A stretch of DNA of 64,000 bases from Siphonodentalium dalli (lineage: Eukaryota; Mollusca; Scaphopoda; Gadilida; Siphonodentaliidae). The translations under genes and the position numbers were made by a program. Shown here in pieces: positions 10,868 through 20,950 of the stretch. The notes below the pieces were generated by a model that saw only the letters and a program-made list of their open reading frames with translations, did not search any database and had not been told where the DNA came from. Where the stretch lies: assembly GCA_032622095.1 (NCBI GenBank), contig CP136067.1, positions 127,443,030 to 127,507,029 on the forward strand, given 5' to 3'. Position 1 is the stretch's first letter. Every line of letters starts with the position of its first letter.

Positions 10868-12910
10868 ATTGGGTCCCAAAAAATAAAAGTTCTTGTTGAC
10901 TAGTCCCGCTCAGACAGAGGTCCGGGAACATTTTTTTTTATTTTATTGTATCATTTTTAGGGGGTCACATCTCTCCAATTTTTGAGGAAATCGCACCAAG
11001 CTTGGGGAAAATAGCTAAAAAAAAAACCCATTATATTTCAAAATATCAAATGTGTTGACAACACTACGTCTTCGGTGTTCTTCCTTAATTGTTAATCTTC
11101 AAAACTAACATACAAAACATATAAGACGGCGAAAAAAAGTCCGAGAAAATCCAATCCCAAATTCAAATCTGATCGATTTTTTTCAACAGTACGTGTTCAA
11201 GATGTTTATCTCCAAACACATATTTCCCAAACACATCTGGCCAAACCGTTATAATGGTGATTTAAAATAACACACATTGAGCCAATTTTGTCTGTTTGTG
11301 ACAATAAGTTCCAAAGATGACAATTAAAGTAATGTAAAACACTCCGGTAGGATGATCAAATATAAATGGAGAATAATCTTGCTCAAAGTAGTTATTGTTA
11401 CTAAATATTAGCAACCACCAAGGGTGCTTATGGTCAGCTTAATGAAAACGAAAAAGTCATGACGATAATCCAGACAAGAATTTACAATCCACGACACGTC
11501 TTGTCAATGTGGCATGTCGTCTCCGTCATGACCACTGCATGATGTTACATAAATTATTCTTAGCGTTATTTCGCCGAAAAAAAGGCAAATTTGAGGCACA
11601 TCATGTGTGGTTGCTCCACTACGTGTCACGTACGATTCATATTAATCAAAATTTACAACATACAGTCATTCTTATATATTAATTAAATGCAATGACTCTC
11701 GATGCCGAAATCATTTGCGCTGGTTTGTCGCCGATATTTGTGTCCCGAATCGAGATGTAAATATTTACAATTGCGCATAGTTCAGATGTTGTTTTCCATG
11801 GAGTGGTACGGTCGATTTCTTTGAGAATTTCGACGATGTCAGTAGAATGCCCCATTCCCTCAGTTGGCATAGCGCCTGAATAGTAACTTATCAGTTTCAC
11901 ACAACCGAAAGAGTCCATATATGTCTTTAATTGTTTCCGCTTTACTTGTGTTTTAATTCTGCTGATAAAGAGATGGCAACAAGCGATGAGAATAAGAGAA
12001 CGTACGATTGGTTGCGAAACCGAATGTAGCTGATTTGTTCTGTTCTGTTAGACACCCCTCTTTATTTATGAGGAGCACCCAACATGTGTGTTAAAATAAA
12101 TATAAAACCCAGTCTTGGACTTTAAGACAGTAATATATGAGGTTAAAATGTGAAGGTGAAAGTTGCGTTACTTTGTTTTTTTGTTGTTGATTTGCACCAA
12201 TCACATTACAGCTATCGTGGTGTTTCAAAATGGAAACTCTGCTGAAATGAATACAACTCGATTATTTTCTTTCATTAGAGTGACCCGAACATATGTTTGT
12301 TCTTGGTATGTTGCGCTAGGTATATTTGACATATTTAATATGCAGTTCGTTCGAATATACTTCCACGTGGTCGCGTTAAATTATTAAAATGATATTTATT
12401 TTGGGTCAAGAAATAGCTAGATGATTGGACGAGGAGATAGACATCTTGAACACTGTTGAAAACAAATCGATACGTGTTTTGAATTTGGGATTGGATTTTC
12501 TCGTACATTATTTTCGCCGTTTTATATTTTTTTGGGATGTTAGTTTCAAGATTAATATTTAAAGAAGGGGTAACTTGCTGTCAATACATTTGATATTTTG
12601 TAAAATAGTGTTTTTGAAGCTTTTTTCCCCAAGCTTAGTGTGATTTCCTCAAAATGGGGAGACGTGACCCTTCTAAATATAATATAATGACCAAAAAAAA
12701 AAATGTTCCCGGACCCCTGTGAACGCGGACTCAAACATTTTATTTATACATGTATACCACTGAATCAACACAGAAAGGGAAGAGGTAGGCCATTTTTATG
12801 TTTTGATGACAAAGTTTATCTTGCCCTTTTGTTGCGATATGCTCTACGGGTTGAAACGACGTTAAAACGCTCATTTGATCAATCATACACCTTATAGGGA
12901 GGGACCCAAT
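10868..12910. mobile_element. 2-kb element with about 380-bp terminal inverted repeats
   Basis: The outermost bases are ATTGGGTCCC (10868) and GGGACCCAAT (12901-12910). The left arm 10868-11220 and right arm 12425-12910 match inversely through GTTCCCGGACC-type, CCAAGCTTGGGGAAAA and ATTGGATTTTCTCG-like blocks. No target duplication is visible. The interior carries a 79-codon minus frame with a second copy at 53.5 kb. It resembles a long-TIR non-autonomous DNA transposon; superfamily unknown. Confidence 0.7.
11679..11918 (-). CDS. Unrecognised 79-aa frame inside the 2-kb inverted-repeat element
   Basis: The translation begins MDSFGCVKLISYYSGAM and contains STDIVEILKEIDRTTPWKT and SELCAIVNIYISIRDTN. 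I do not recognise the family. A homologous stretch at 53539-53830 (-) keeps the same frame alignment but has two in-frame stops, so the sequence has a protein-like history. No motif, signal or helix is obvious. It may be a captured host exon or part of a transposon protein; it has no clear splice sites. Confidence 0.35.
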   Translation of the reverse strand: MDSFGCVKLISYYSGAMPTEGMGHSTDIVEILKEIDRTTPWKTTSELCAIVNIYISIRDTNIGDKPAQMISASRVIAFN

Positions 12911-13140
12911 GTAGTTGCATCTTCATCCGCAATTTGGTCAGAGAAATGTCTCCTCGTCGACTGTTTACTGGGCCACTTACAATTTTCGGAGGTGAAAAAT
13001 AATAGATTTTAAACATCTATATCTGATAACTCTGAACTTTGATGGGTGGGTTTCTCGACTGGAATCAAATACTTTTATCCGCAAGGTCAAGGAAATGGTA
13101 ATTTGCGAGCGTTAATTCGAATTATGCATGTTTAAGAAGA
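12911..13140. repeat. T2-like AGGTACTC-family fragment
   Basis: It shares TCCGCAATTTGGTC, CTCGTCGACTGTTTACTGGG and GTGGGTTTCTCGACTGGAAT with 2040-2230. It abuts the right end of the 10868-12910 element, which may have inserted into it. The terminal TTAA is not visible. Confidence 0.5.
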
Positions 13141-13713
13141 ACATGGATAAATAGATAAACTTCGTTCTTATGTTCATTATTGACAGTTCGCCAATAAAGT
13201 AATTTCGCGAGTTGAAACCATTGCTATGTAAACAAAACTGTTGCAGTGATTTGTAAACAATCATCGCTAATCGTGTAGTAAGTTTAAATATTTTTTAGTC
13301 TGAATATGATTTTCAGAATATGTGTCAATGCTTTGACATTTTCCAATGTTTATCGTCCAGCTTTGATTGCACTTTGATGTCTTATTGGACTAATTGAGCT
13401 TTTATCGGGAATTCCACTGTAAATCTAATGTTTACATAACCACGGTGGGGAATCACGTGGTTTCGAGGTTGGTGAGTACCACGCATTCAAAATGTGCAAA
13501 CGCACGAAATCATAATATACGAGGAACTGACACAAAACATAGCAGTTTGACTGTTACGGGCACATGCTGGTTTATTTTTAAAACAAGTTGATACCTTATT
13601 TGATCGGAAATACTTAGGGTACGTTCATACGCTGGCAAAATTGCACTGCAAAAATGCCATGCCCGATGGCCGTTTTGTTAGCTGGCTGACAACAATCAAC
13701 GACGATTTATGAT

Positions 13714-14150
13714 AAGGGTATGTTCATACACTGGCATGTTTGCAAGGTATGTTTTTGCGGGCATTTCGTCACAGAAAACCACATGGTGCCAGAATATGAA
13801 CGGAAACATGCACATAACATGCATCTTTACCAAAGAAAAAGACATGAGAGAAAAAGACATGAGAAGTAAAATTTATATAGTTCCACTTGTAAAGGTGCTA
13901 CTGGAATTTTCCTTCAAATACCTGTATGATTTATTTTTGCGAGATAATTGCATGCTATTTACAGGCAAATTCCGGTAGCATCGCTACAGGTGGAACTACA
14001 GAGATTTTAATTCGCACGTAGTTAGCTGTTGTACAGATGCTCTTTATGTGCTTGTTTCCGTTCATATGTTCTGGCACCATATCGTTTTCTACGACAAAAT
14101 GCCTGCAAACCATACCGTGTAAACTTGCCAGGTGTATGAACGTACCCTAA
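13714..14150. repeat. Foldback MITE, ends AGGGTA(T/C)GTTCATAC
   Basis: The left end is AGGGTATGTTCATACACTGG and the right end is CCAGGTGTATGAACGTACCCT-like. Inner inverted blocks include GGTGCCAGAATATGAACGGA against TTCATATGTTCTGGCACC, and TTCCACTTGTA against ACAGGTGGAAC. An extra single end lies at 13617-13660. A second, older copy is at 59430-59872. There is no ORF of note. Confidence 0.7.
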
Positions 14151-14548
14151 CGGTGTCTACCTCTTTGCCAGTGCCCATAAAACGAGGCCACTAACAATAA
14201 TTACAAGTGTCCGTGTCGTCATTGATTTGAATTGTGTATCGGGGAGAGGCATTGGCAGAACAGTTTGTTCTCAGCTATTGTCATAGTCATATTTAATTAT
14301 ACATGGAAACGCGAGGAATCTCATGACGTGGTATAAAGAGTTCCGAAAGTGGTACATTTCAGAAATGTTGGATCTAGGGGAAGGGGGCTGGCAAAATGGC
14401 CACAAACAGTGTCGCCAGCTTCACCAAAGATATATCATGGTGGGGGTCTTGACAGTTATGATAATGGTTCGTCTTTGGCATTCATAAAGCATATATATAT
14501 GTGTGCATGTATACAACTATGCAGTCAATTATTATGTATATATATGTA
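14151..14548. other. Nothing recognised
   Basis: Unique-looking AT-rich DNA between a MITE and the first Helitron end. No coding signal, RNA or repeat boundary was seen. Confidence 0.4.
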
Positions 14549-15209
14549 CTAGCAGGTAGACCCGACTTCGTCCGGGCTGTTTCCCCTCTGTTTTTCGGCG
14601 AATTGCGCGATTTGACCTTGAATTGTCCATTTTGAAGGTCAAGGTCAGGTGGGGTCACGATTTGACCCGTCCAAAACACTGCCCGGACAAAAGTACCCGT
14701 CGAAATCCATCCGGTTTTACCCGATTTGACCTCGAATTGATCATTTTGAAGGTCAAGGTCAGGGTCACGATTTGACCCGTCCAAAACACTCAGTGGACAA
14801 AAGTAACCATACGTATCAAATTTCGTCGAAATCCCATCAAAATTCGCGGTTTGACCTCGAATTGACCCGATTTCAAGTTCAAGGTCACGTCGCACGGGCA
14901 AACGAATATGCTTACGACACCCCCATACGAAAGTATCCATAGACACTAATTTTCATCGAAATCCCGTGATACTCGGGCGTTCGACCTTGAAATGACCCGA
15001 TTGCAAGGTCAATGTCACGTCGCACGGGCAAATTAACAGGCCCATGCCACTCCCCGGCCGAAAGTACCCACACATACAAGGTTCATCGAAATCGGCTCGG
15101 CCGTTCTCGAGTCCATCGCGAACACACACACACACACCCACCCTCCCTCTCTCTCACACACACACACCCACACACACACACACACAGATTTCCCAAAATA
15201 TATAATAGA
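14549..15209 (-). mobile_element. Non-autonomous Helitron, type I (TCAAGGTCA-rich)
   Basis: On the minus strand it begins TCTATTATATATTTTGG and ends with hairpin CCCGGACGAAGTCGGG shortly before CTAG, which is followed by T. The body is a decayed tandem of monomers of about 125 bp, each with TGACCTTGAATTG or TCAAGGTCA, CGTCGCACGGGC and TTTCGTCGAAATCC. A CA-rich microsatellite (15121-15186) sits by the 5' end. There is no coding capacity. The Helitron call rests on the termini and the A/T target, and on sharing them with the Rep-bearing element 20166-26682. Confidence 0.72.
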
Positions 15210-16261
15210 CTAGCATGTTAGCCCGCCACTGGCATGGTTGGTCAGAAACATGACATATATTTAATTTGTTTTTAATTTTTTAATATTAATTTAATGTTTT
15301 TAAAATTTAATTTATGTTTTTTTGTATTTTTTGAATATTTTTATTTTTTTTAAAAATATTAATATAATGTTTTTTAAATTTAATTTATGTTTTTTTGAAT
15401 ATCAAATGTTTTTTTTTTATTTTTTAATATTAATTTAATGTTTTTTAAATTTAATTTATGTTTTTTTGAATTTTTTAATATTTATTTAATTTTTTTTTAA
15501 ATTGAATTTAATTCTTTTTTTAATTTTAAATTGTTTTAATTAATTTTTTAATTGAATTTTTTGTTTTTCAATGAGTTAATTGTGCCTTTTTCTGGCGGAA
15601 AAAATTGACCCGATGAAATCCCCCCTTCCTATATAGGAACGACAGACAACGCATTCTTTGTTTTCCAATGAGTTAATTCATGGTACCCGTCCTAAACTTC
15701 CTCGTTCCTAGGAACGACAGACTTTTTAATCAAGAGAAATTATGATACCCGTCCCTAAAAGAGGTATGTTTTTTTAACCTGCCCATGGCCATTGAGCAGC
15801 CCATGACAGAGGTTGTCCACCCTTACGAATGGCAGTCTAGCTATTCACAAAGAATTGTAAATCAACTGCGTCTGATCCAATTGTAAAAGTACTATGACTT
15901 CCAATAAATCTCTCCGCATAGGAAAGCTCTCAAAATTATTGTTCCCGTATATCTCTCTGCATAATAATTTTTTTCGATGCTAAATTTCGAGCGATAACGT
16001 TGCATTGAATTGTAAATAAACGCTCTTTAATAGCGACGCGTCAAAAACAAACGCTCATTAAATTATCACTTGATTAACCACCGCAGTGCCGTTTTGGTGA
16101 CAGAGAGTGGAGAACGGGTGCTCTGAGATTCTCCAAAAACGCCGCGACGACGATTCCCGTGGGATTTTACCTTTAGATAGGAAGTTTGGTCTCGATCGGT
16201 CAACCCGATTTCGATTCTATGAAGTACACATATATATACGGAAGTCTCAAATTATATAGTA
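15210..16261 (-). mobile_element. Non-autonomous Helitron, type II
   Basis: On the plus strand it opens CTAGCATGTTAGCCCGCCAC and closes GGAAGTCTCAAATTATATAG before the next CTAG. It contains a very AT-rich tract (15235-15560, repeats of TTTTTTAATATTAATTTAAT), then CCTAGGAACGACAGAC / ACCCGTCCCTAAAAGAGG blocks, then GCGACGCGTCAAAAACAAAC. It abuts elements on both sides head to tail. No ORF. Confidence 0.62.
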
Positions 16262-16780
16262 CTAGCAGGTCAGCCCGCCACTGGCGGCATTCGTCCCATG
16301 GTTTTGTTCGAAAAAGCAATTGCAACAGGTTCCGAGACACTTGTGCTGCATTTGCAGCAAATTTCGGCAATAGTCAGAAACATGACAATTTATTTTTTGT
16401 TTTTCAATGAGTTAATTATTTTGTTTTTCAATGTGTTTTTTTGGTTTTTCAAGGAGTTAATTGTGCCTTTTTAATTTTGTTTTTCAATTTTACCCGATTT
16501 GTTTTTGTTTTTCAATGAACCCGTCCATTCGTATTCGGGGCAAGATACATTCACATACCAAATTTCAAGTCGATAGCTCCACCCGTTTCCGTGATCTCGT
16601 CTGCGCATGCGCTGCACGGGCGCCGCACGGGCTCGCCAATACGACAACGACCACCGCCTGGCCAAACTACACACACGTACCAAGTTTCGTTCCGATCGGT
16701 CGAGAATCGTAGATTTGTATTAATGACAAACATACAGACATACAAACATACAGACAGAGGTCTTCAAAATATATATGAGA
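16262..16780 (-). mobile_element. Chimeric Helitron: type II 3' part, type III 5' part
   Basis: The plus-strand left end is CTAGCAGGTCAGCCCGCCAC (type II). From about 16545 it is type III (ATACATTCACATACCAAATT, CTCGTCTGCGCATGCGC, CGATCGGTCGAGAATCGTAG), ending GGTCTTCAAAATATATATGA. The join lies in low-complexity TTTTTCAATG repeats. Confidence 0.62.
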
Positions 16781-17381
16781 AGATTGGCAGATTCCAGTAG
16801 CTTTATAACGGTATATCTGGTGAGAAATCTGATGCTATATTCGCGATTATCTGGGATGATTTCGGTATATACCGAAAAACAAAGCGCGCCATCCGTGCTC
16901 GCAGGGAATAAATTTCGAGCGATAACGTTTGTGTAAATACGAAATTGTGAGTGGTGGTTTGTAACCGGGATTTCTGAGAAGCATTATGCCTATAACTACC
17001 CCCCTAAGCCCTGACCTAAGTGTCATACATACTATAACAATGATGTTGTAAGAGCTCCAATAAATCTCCCCGCATAGGCAAGCACTCAATGTTCCCGTAT
17101 AACTATGCAGATGCTAATAACGTTGAATGGGAAACAGACGCTCTTTATAGAGATGCGTCAAAAACAAACGATCATTAAATAGTCACTTGATAACCCACGC
17201 CGTGCCTCTGCGGTGATTTGAGATTGGAGAACGGATGCTCTGAGCTTCTCTAAACCGCGACCACGGTCGTGTCGGTGGGATTTGACACTTACGTAGGAAG
17301 TTTGAGCTCAATATGTACACGCGTTTTGGATTATATGAAGTACCCACCCACGGAAGTCTCAAAATATATAGTATAGATAGA
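16781..17381 (-). mobile_element. Truncated type II Helitron fragment
   Basis: From about 16900 it matches type II (GAGCGATAACGTT, CTCCCCGCATAGGCAAGC, GACGCTCTTTATAG, GCGTCAAAAACAAACGATCA). It ends with GGAAGTCTCAAAATATATAG next to the following CTAG. The CTAG/hairpin end is missing. Positions 16781-16900 are unassigned. Confidence 0.5.
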
Positions 17382-17990
17382 CTAGCCGATGAGCCCGACG
17401 TTGTCCGGGCTATTCAAAAACCAAGTTTCAAGTCGATAGCTCCACCCGTTTCCGAGAGCTGGTCTGCGCATGCGCGAAGCTGGTATCGCACGGGCTCGGC
17501 GACCCGATAAAATTCGTACCCGGGGCAAGATACATTCACATACCAAATTTCAAGTCGATAGCTCCACCCGTTTCCGAGATCTCGTCTGCTCATGCGCGAA
17601 GCTGGCGTCGCACGGGCTCGGCGACCCGATAAAATTCGTATCCGGGGCAAGATACATTCACATACCAAATTTCAAGTCGATAGCTCCACCCGTTTCCGAG
17701 ATCTCGTCTGCGCATGCGCGAAGCTGGCGTCGCACGGGCTCGGCGACCCGATAAAATTCGTATCCGGGGCAAGATACATTCACATAGCAAATTTCAAGTC
17801 GATAGCTCCACCCGAGAGATCTCGTCTGCGCATGCGCGAGGCGGGCGCCGCACGGGCTCGCCAATACGACAACGTCAAACTACCACGTATCAAGTTTCGT
17901 CCCGATCGGTCGAGAATCGTAGATTTGTATAAATGACAGACAAACAGACAAACAGACAGACAGACAGATGTCTTCAAAATATATATGAGA
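17382..17990 (-). mobile_element. Non-autonomous Helitron, type III, 122-bp tandem repeats
   Basis: The minus-strand 5' end TCTCATATATATTTTGAAGAC is preceded by A; the 3' end is GCCCGGACAACGTCGGGC, TCATCGG, then CTAG. Inside are about three to four monomers of 122 bp (TTTCCGAGAT recurs at 17571-17580 and 17693-17702), each holding CTCGTCTGCGCATGCGC and CGCACGGGCTCGGCGACCCG. All long reading frames here, on both strands, come from the repeat and are not genes. A CAGACAGA microsatellite adjoins the 5' end. Confidence 0.75.
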
Positions 17991-17994
17991 TAGA

Positions 17995-18908
17995 CTAGCA
18001 GGTTAGCCCGCCACTGGCGGCGTTCGTCAGAAACATGACAATTTTGAATGTTTTTAATTAATTTTTTAATTAATTTATTAATTTAAATTTTTGTTTTCAA
18101 TGAGTTAAAAACATTTTTTTTTTACAACATGAGTTAATTGGGCATTTTTAATTTACCGCATTTTTAAATTAATTTTTTTGATTAATTTTTTAATTTAATT
18201 TTTGGTTTTTCAATATTTTACTTGTGCATTTTTAATTTACTGGATTTTTGAATTTTTTGAATTTAATTTTTGGTTTTTCAATATTTTACACAATTAAACC
18301 TTATTTTACCCAAATAAGGTGAAGAAGACATAAGAATCACTAAACACGCAGTACCCGTCCCTAAAAGAGGTATGATTTAAGGTACATCGGGCGGAAAAAC
18401 TGACCCGATGAAAATTTCCCCCGTGCCTAGGAACGACAGACATAAGAATCACACAACACGCATTTTTTTTCACACAACACGCAGTACCCGTCCCTAAAAG
18501 AGATATGATTGAAAATTTCCCCCGTTCCTAGGAACGACAGACATAAGAATCAGACAAACGTTAATTCGGCCTTTTTAATCGAGATAAATGCTTTTCGCGT
18601 TTTACGTCCGTAGTTTCGTACGCATGGTTAACCGTTTAGCAACGTCGATGGCAATAAAGAGCGTTAGTCGGTTAACAAATACGGTCAATATAAAGATCGT
18701 TGTTGCCTTAACCCCCGAGGTGTCGTTTGCGGTGATTTTGATGATTGGAAGTGGAGAATGAGTGCTCAGAGCTTGTCCAAAATACGACGTTGACGATCCC
18801 CGTGGGTTTTTACTTTTATATACGAAATTTGAGCTCGATTCGACCAGCCGTTTTCGATTCTATGAAGTACCCACACATATATACGGAAGTCTCAAAATAT
18901 ATAGTAGA
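17995..18908 (-). mobile_element. Non-autonomous Helitron, type II
   Basis: CTAGCAGGTTAGCCCGCCAC opens it on the plus strand and GGAAGTCTCAAAATATATAG closes it. An AT-rich tract (18035-18310) is followed by three loose copies of ACCCGTCCCTAAAAGAG...CCTAGGAACGACAGACATAA (18340-18560). About 914 bp, non-coding, and similar throughout to 15210-16261. Confidence 0.65.
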
Positions 18909-19568
18909 CTAGCAGGTTAGCCCGCCACTGGCGGCATTCGTCTAATGGCTTTGTTTCAGAAACATGACATTTTTTAAATTTAACCAAATTTCAAGTCGAT
19001 AGCTCCACCCGTTTCCGAGATCTGGTCTGCGCATGCGCGAAGCTTGCATCGCACGGGCTCGGCGACCCGATAAAATTCGTATCCGCGGCAAGATACATTC
19101 ACATAGAAAATTTCAAGTCGATAGCTCCACCCGTTTCCGGGATCTCGTCTGCGCACGCGCTGCACGGGCATCGCACGGGCTCGGCGACCCGATAAAATTC
19201 GTACCCTGGGCAAGATACATTCACATACCAAATTTCAAGTCGATAGCTCCACCCGTTTCCGAGATCTCGTCTGCGCATGCGCGAAGCTGGTGTCACACGG
19301 GCTCGGCGACCCGATAAAATTTGTATCCGGGGCAAGATACATTCACATAGCAAATTTCAAGTCGATAGCTCCACCCGTTTCCGAGATCTCGTCTGCGCAT
19401 GCGCGAATCGGGCGCCGCACGGACTCGCCAATACGACAACGTCCACCGCCTGGTCAAACTACACACACGTACCAAGTTTCGTCCCGATCGGTCGAGAATT
19501 GTAGATTTGTATTAATGACAAACATACAAACAAACATACAGACAGAGGTCTTCAAAATATATAATAGA
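18909..19568 (-). mobile_element. Chimeric Helitron: type II 3' end with type III repeats
   Basis: It begins CTAGCAGGTTAGCCCGCCAC and GGCATTCGTC (type II). At 18980 it switches to type III with about four 122-bp monomers and ends GGTCTTCAAAATATATAATA. A second type II/III junction independent of 16262-16780. Confidence 0.65.
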
Positions 19569-20165
19569 CTAACCAAATTTAAAGTCGATAGCTCCACCCG
19601 TTTCCGTGATCTCGTCTGCGCATGCGCGAAGCTGCCGTCGCACGGGCTCGGCGACCCGATAAAATTCGTATCCGGGGCAAGATACATTCACATACCAAAT
19701 TTCAAGTCGACAGCTCCACCCGTTTCCCAGATCTCGTCTGCGCATGCGCGAAGCTGGCGTCGCACGGGCTCGGCGACCCGATAAATTTCGTATCCGGGGC
19801 AAGATACATTCACATACCAAATTTCAAGCCGATAGCTCCACCCGTTTCCGAGATCTCGTCTGCGCATGCGCGAAGCTGGCGTCGCACGGGCTCGGCGACC
19901 CGATAAAATTCGTATCCGGGGCAAGATACATTCACATACCAAATTTCAAGTCGATATCTCCACCCGTTTCCGAGATCTCGTCTGCGCATGCGCTGCACGG
20001 GCTTTGCACGGGCTCGCCAATACGACAACGACGACCGCCTGGTCAAACTACACTCACGTACCAAGTTTCGTCCCGATCGGTCGTGAATCGTAGATTTGTA
20101 TTAATGACATACAGACAGACATACAGACAAACAAACAGACAGAGGTCTTCAAAATATATATGAGA
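19569..20165 (-). mobile_element. Type III Helitron lacking its hairpin/CTAG end
   Basis: Type III monomers (about four, period 122) start directly at ACCAAATTTAAAGTCGATAG. The right end is the normal GGTCTTCAAAATATATATGA. The missing 3' terminus implies truncation by the neighbour at 18909-19568. The right border touches the CTAG of the Rep-bearing Helitron. Confidence 0.62.
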
Positions 20166-20439
20166 CTAGCTGATGTGCCCGACGTTGTCCGGGCTATTTA
20201 TCAAAATATAAGAGATCAGATATGATCTAGGTCATTTTCGACACCATTATACGGGGTTCTCATCGTTGCCACCAAACGTAAACCTATGTCATATTTGACA
20301 GGTGATTTGCAATCGTCCGTAATAATAGCTTAAGTGTGATCCCCTCTGCTTCGATTCGGGCCTCTGTGTTTGTTGGTAGAGAGTTTAGCTAGTTAAAATC
20401 ACAACAAATGCCTGAATGTTGTTCGGGCTTGGGACCGAC

Positions 20440-20950
20440 AGTGGCAGCATTAGATCAATAAATTAAATTAATAGTATATACAATATGTACATCAATATAC
20501 ATGTTCTCCGGCCCGGCGACCGATCACCGAAGAACATTTCCTGAGATCAATAAATTAATTAAACTATATACACAAGATCATGGAGTAACATCAAATGTCA
20601 CGAAGAATAGGTTAGTTGGCATGACCAGCACTCTGATCAGATCAATAAATTAAGAACTTCACATGGGATAAATGAATTGAATGAATAAATAATATGCACG
20701 CAATGGCAATATTATACATGTTCATCGGCCTGGCGACCAATCACCGAAGAACTTCACATGAGACCAATAAATGAATGAATAAGTAGTATGTACACAATGG
20801 ACATATACATGTTCTCCGGCCCGGCGACCGATCACCGAAGAACATTTCCTGAGATCAATAAATTAAATGAACTATATACACAATATCATGGAGTAACATC
20901 AAATGTCACGAAGAGGGGTTAGTTGGCATGTCCAGCACTCTGATCACATA
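20440..20950. repeat. Tail array derived from the Rep 3' end
   Basis: The block CATGTTCTCCGGCCCGGCGA / CCGATCACCGAAGAACATTT / GAGATCAATAAATTAA occurs at about 20500, in part at 20710, and again at 20805. The last Rep codons (GTTAGTTGGCATGTCCAGCA, CTCTGATCA near 20918-20948) are duplicated at 20608-20640. So the end of the coding frame was copied into the tail. Confidence 0.7.

Noticed and set aside
14482-15141. 154-aa and 62-aa minus frames in the first Helitron
   Set aside because: They read through type I monomers and the Helitron end.
14549-15209. Type I-III repeats as SINEs
   Set aside because: No pol III A/B boxes or 3' tail; the TC...hairpin-CTAG ends and A/T target fit Helitrons better.
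19290-19784. 164-codon plus-strand frame and many similar frames (MREAGVARARRPDKIRIRGK type)
   Set aside because: They are translations of the 122-bp Helitron repeat, found in several frames and on both strands; not genes.
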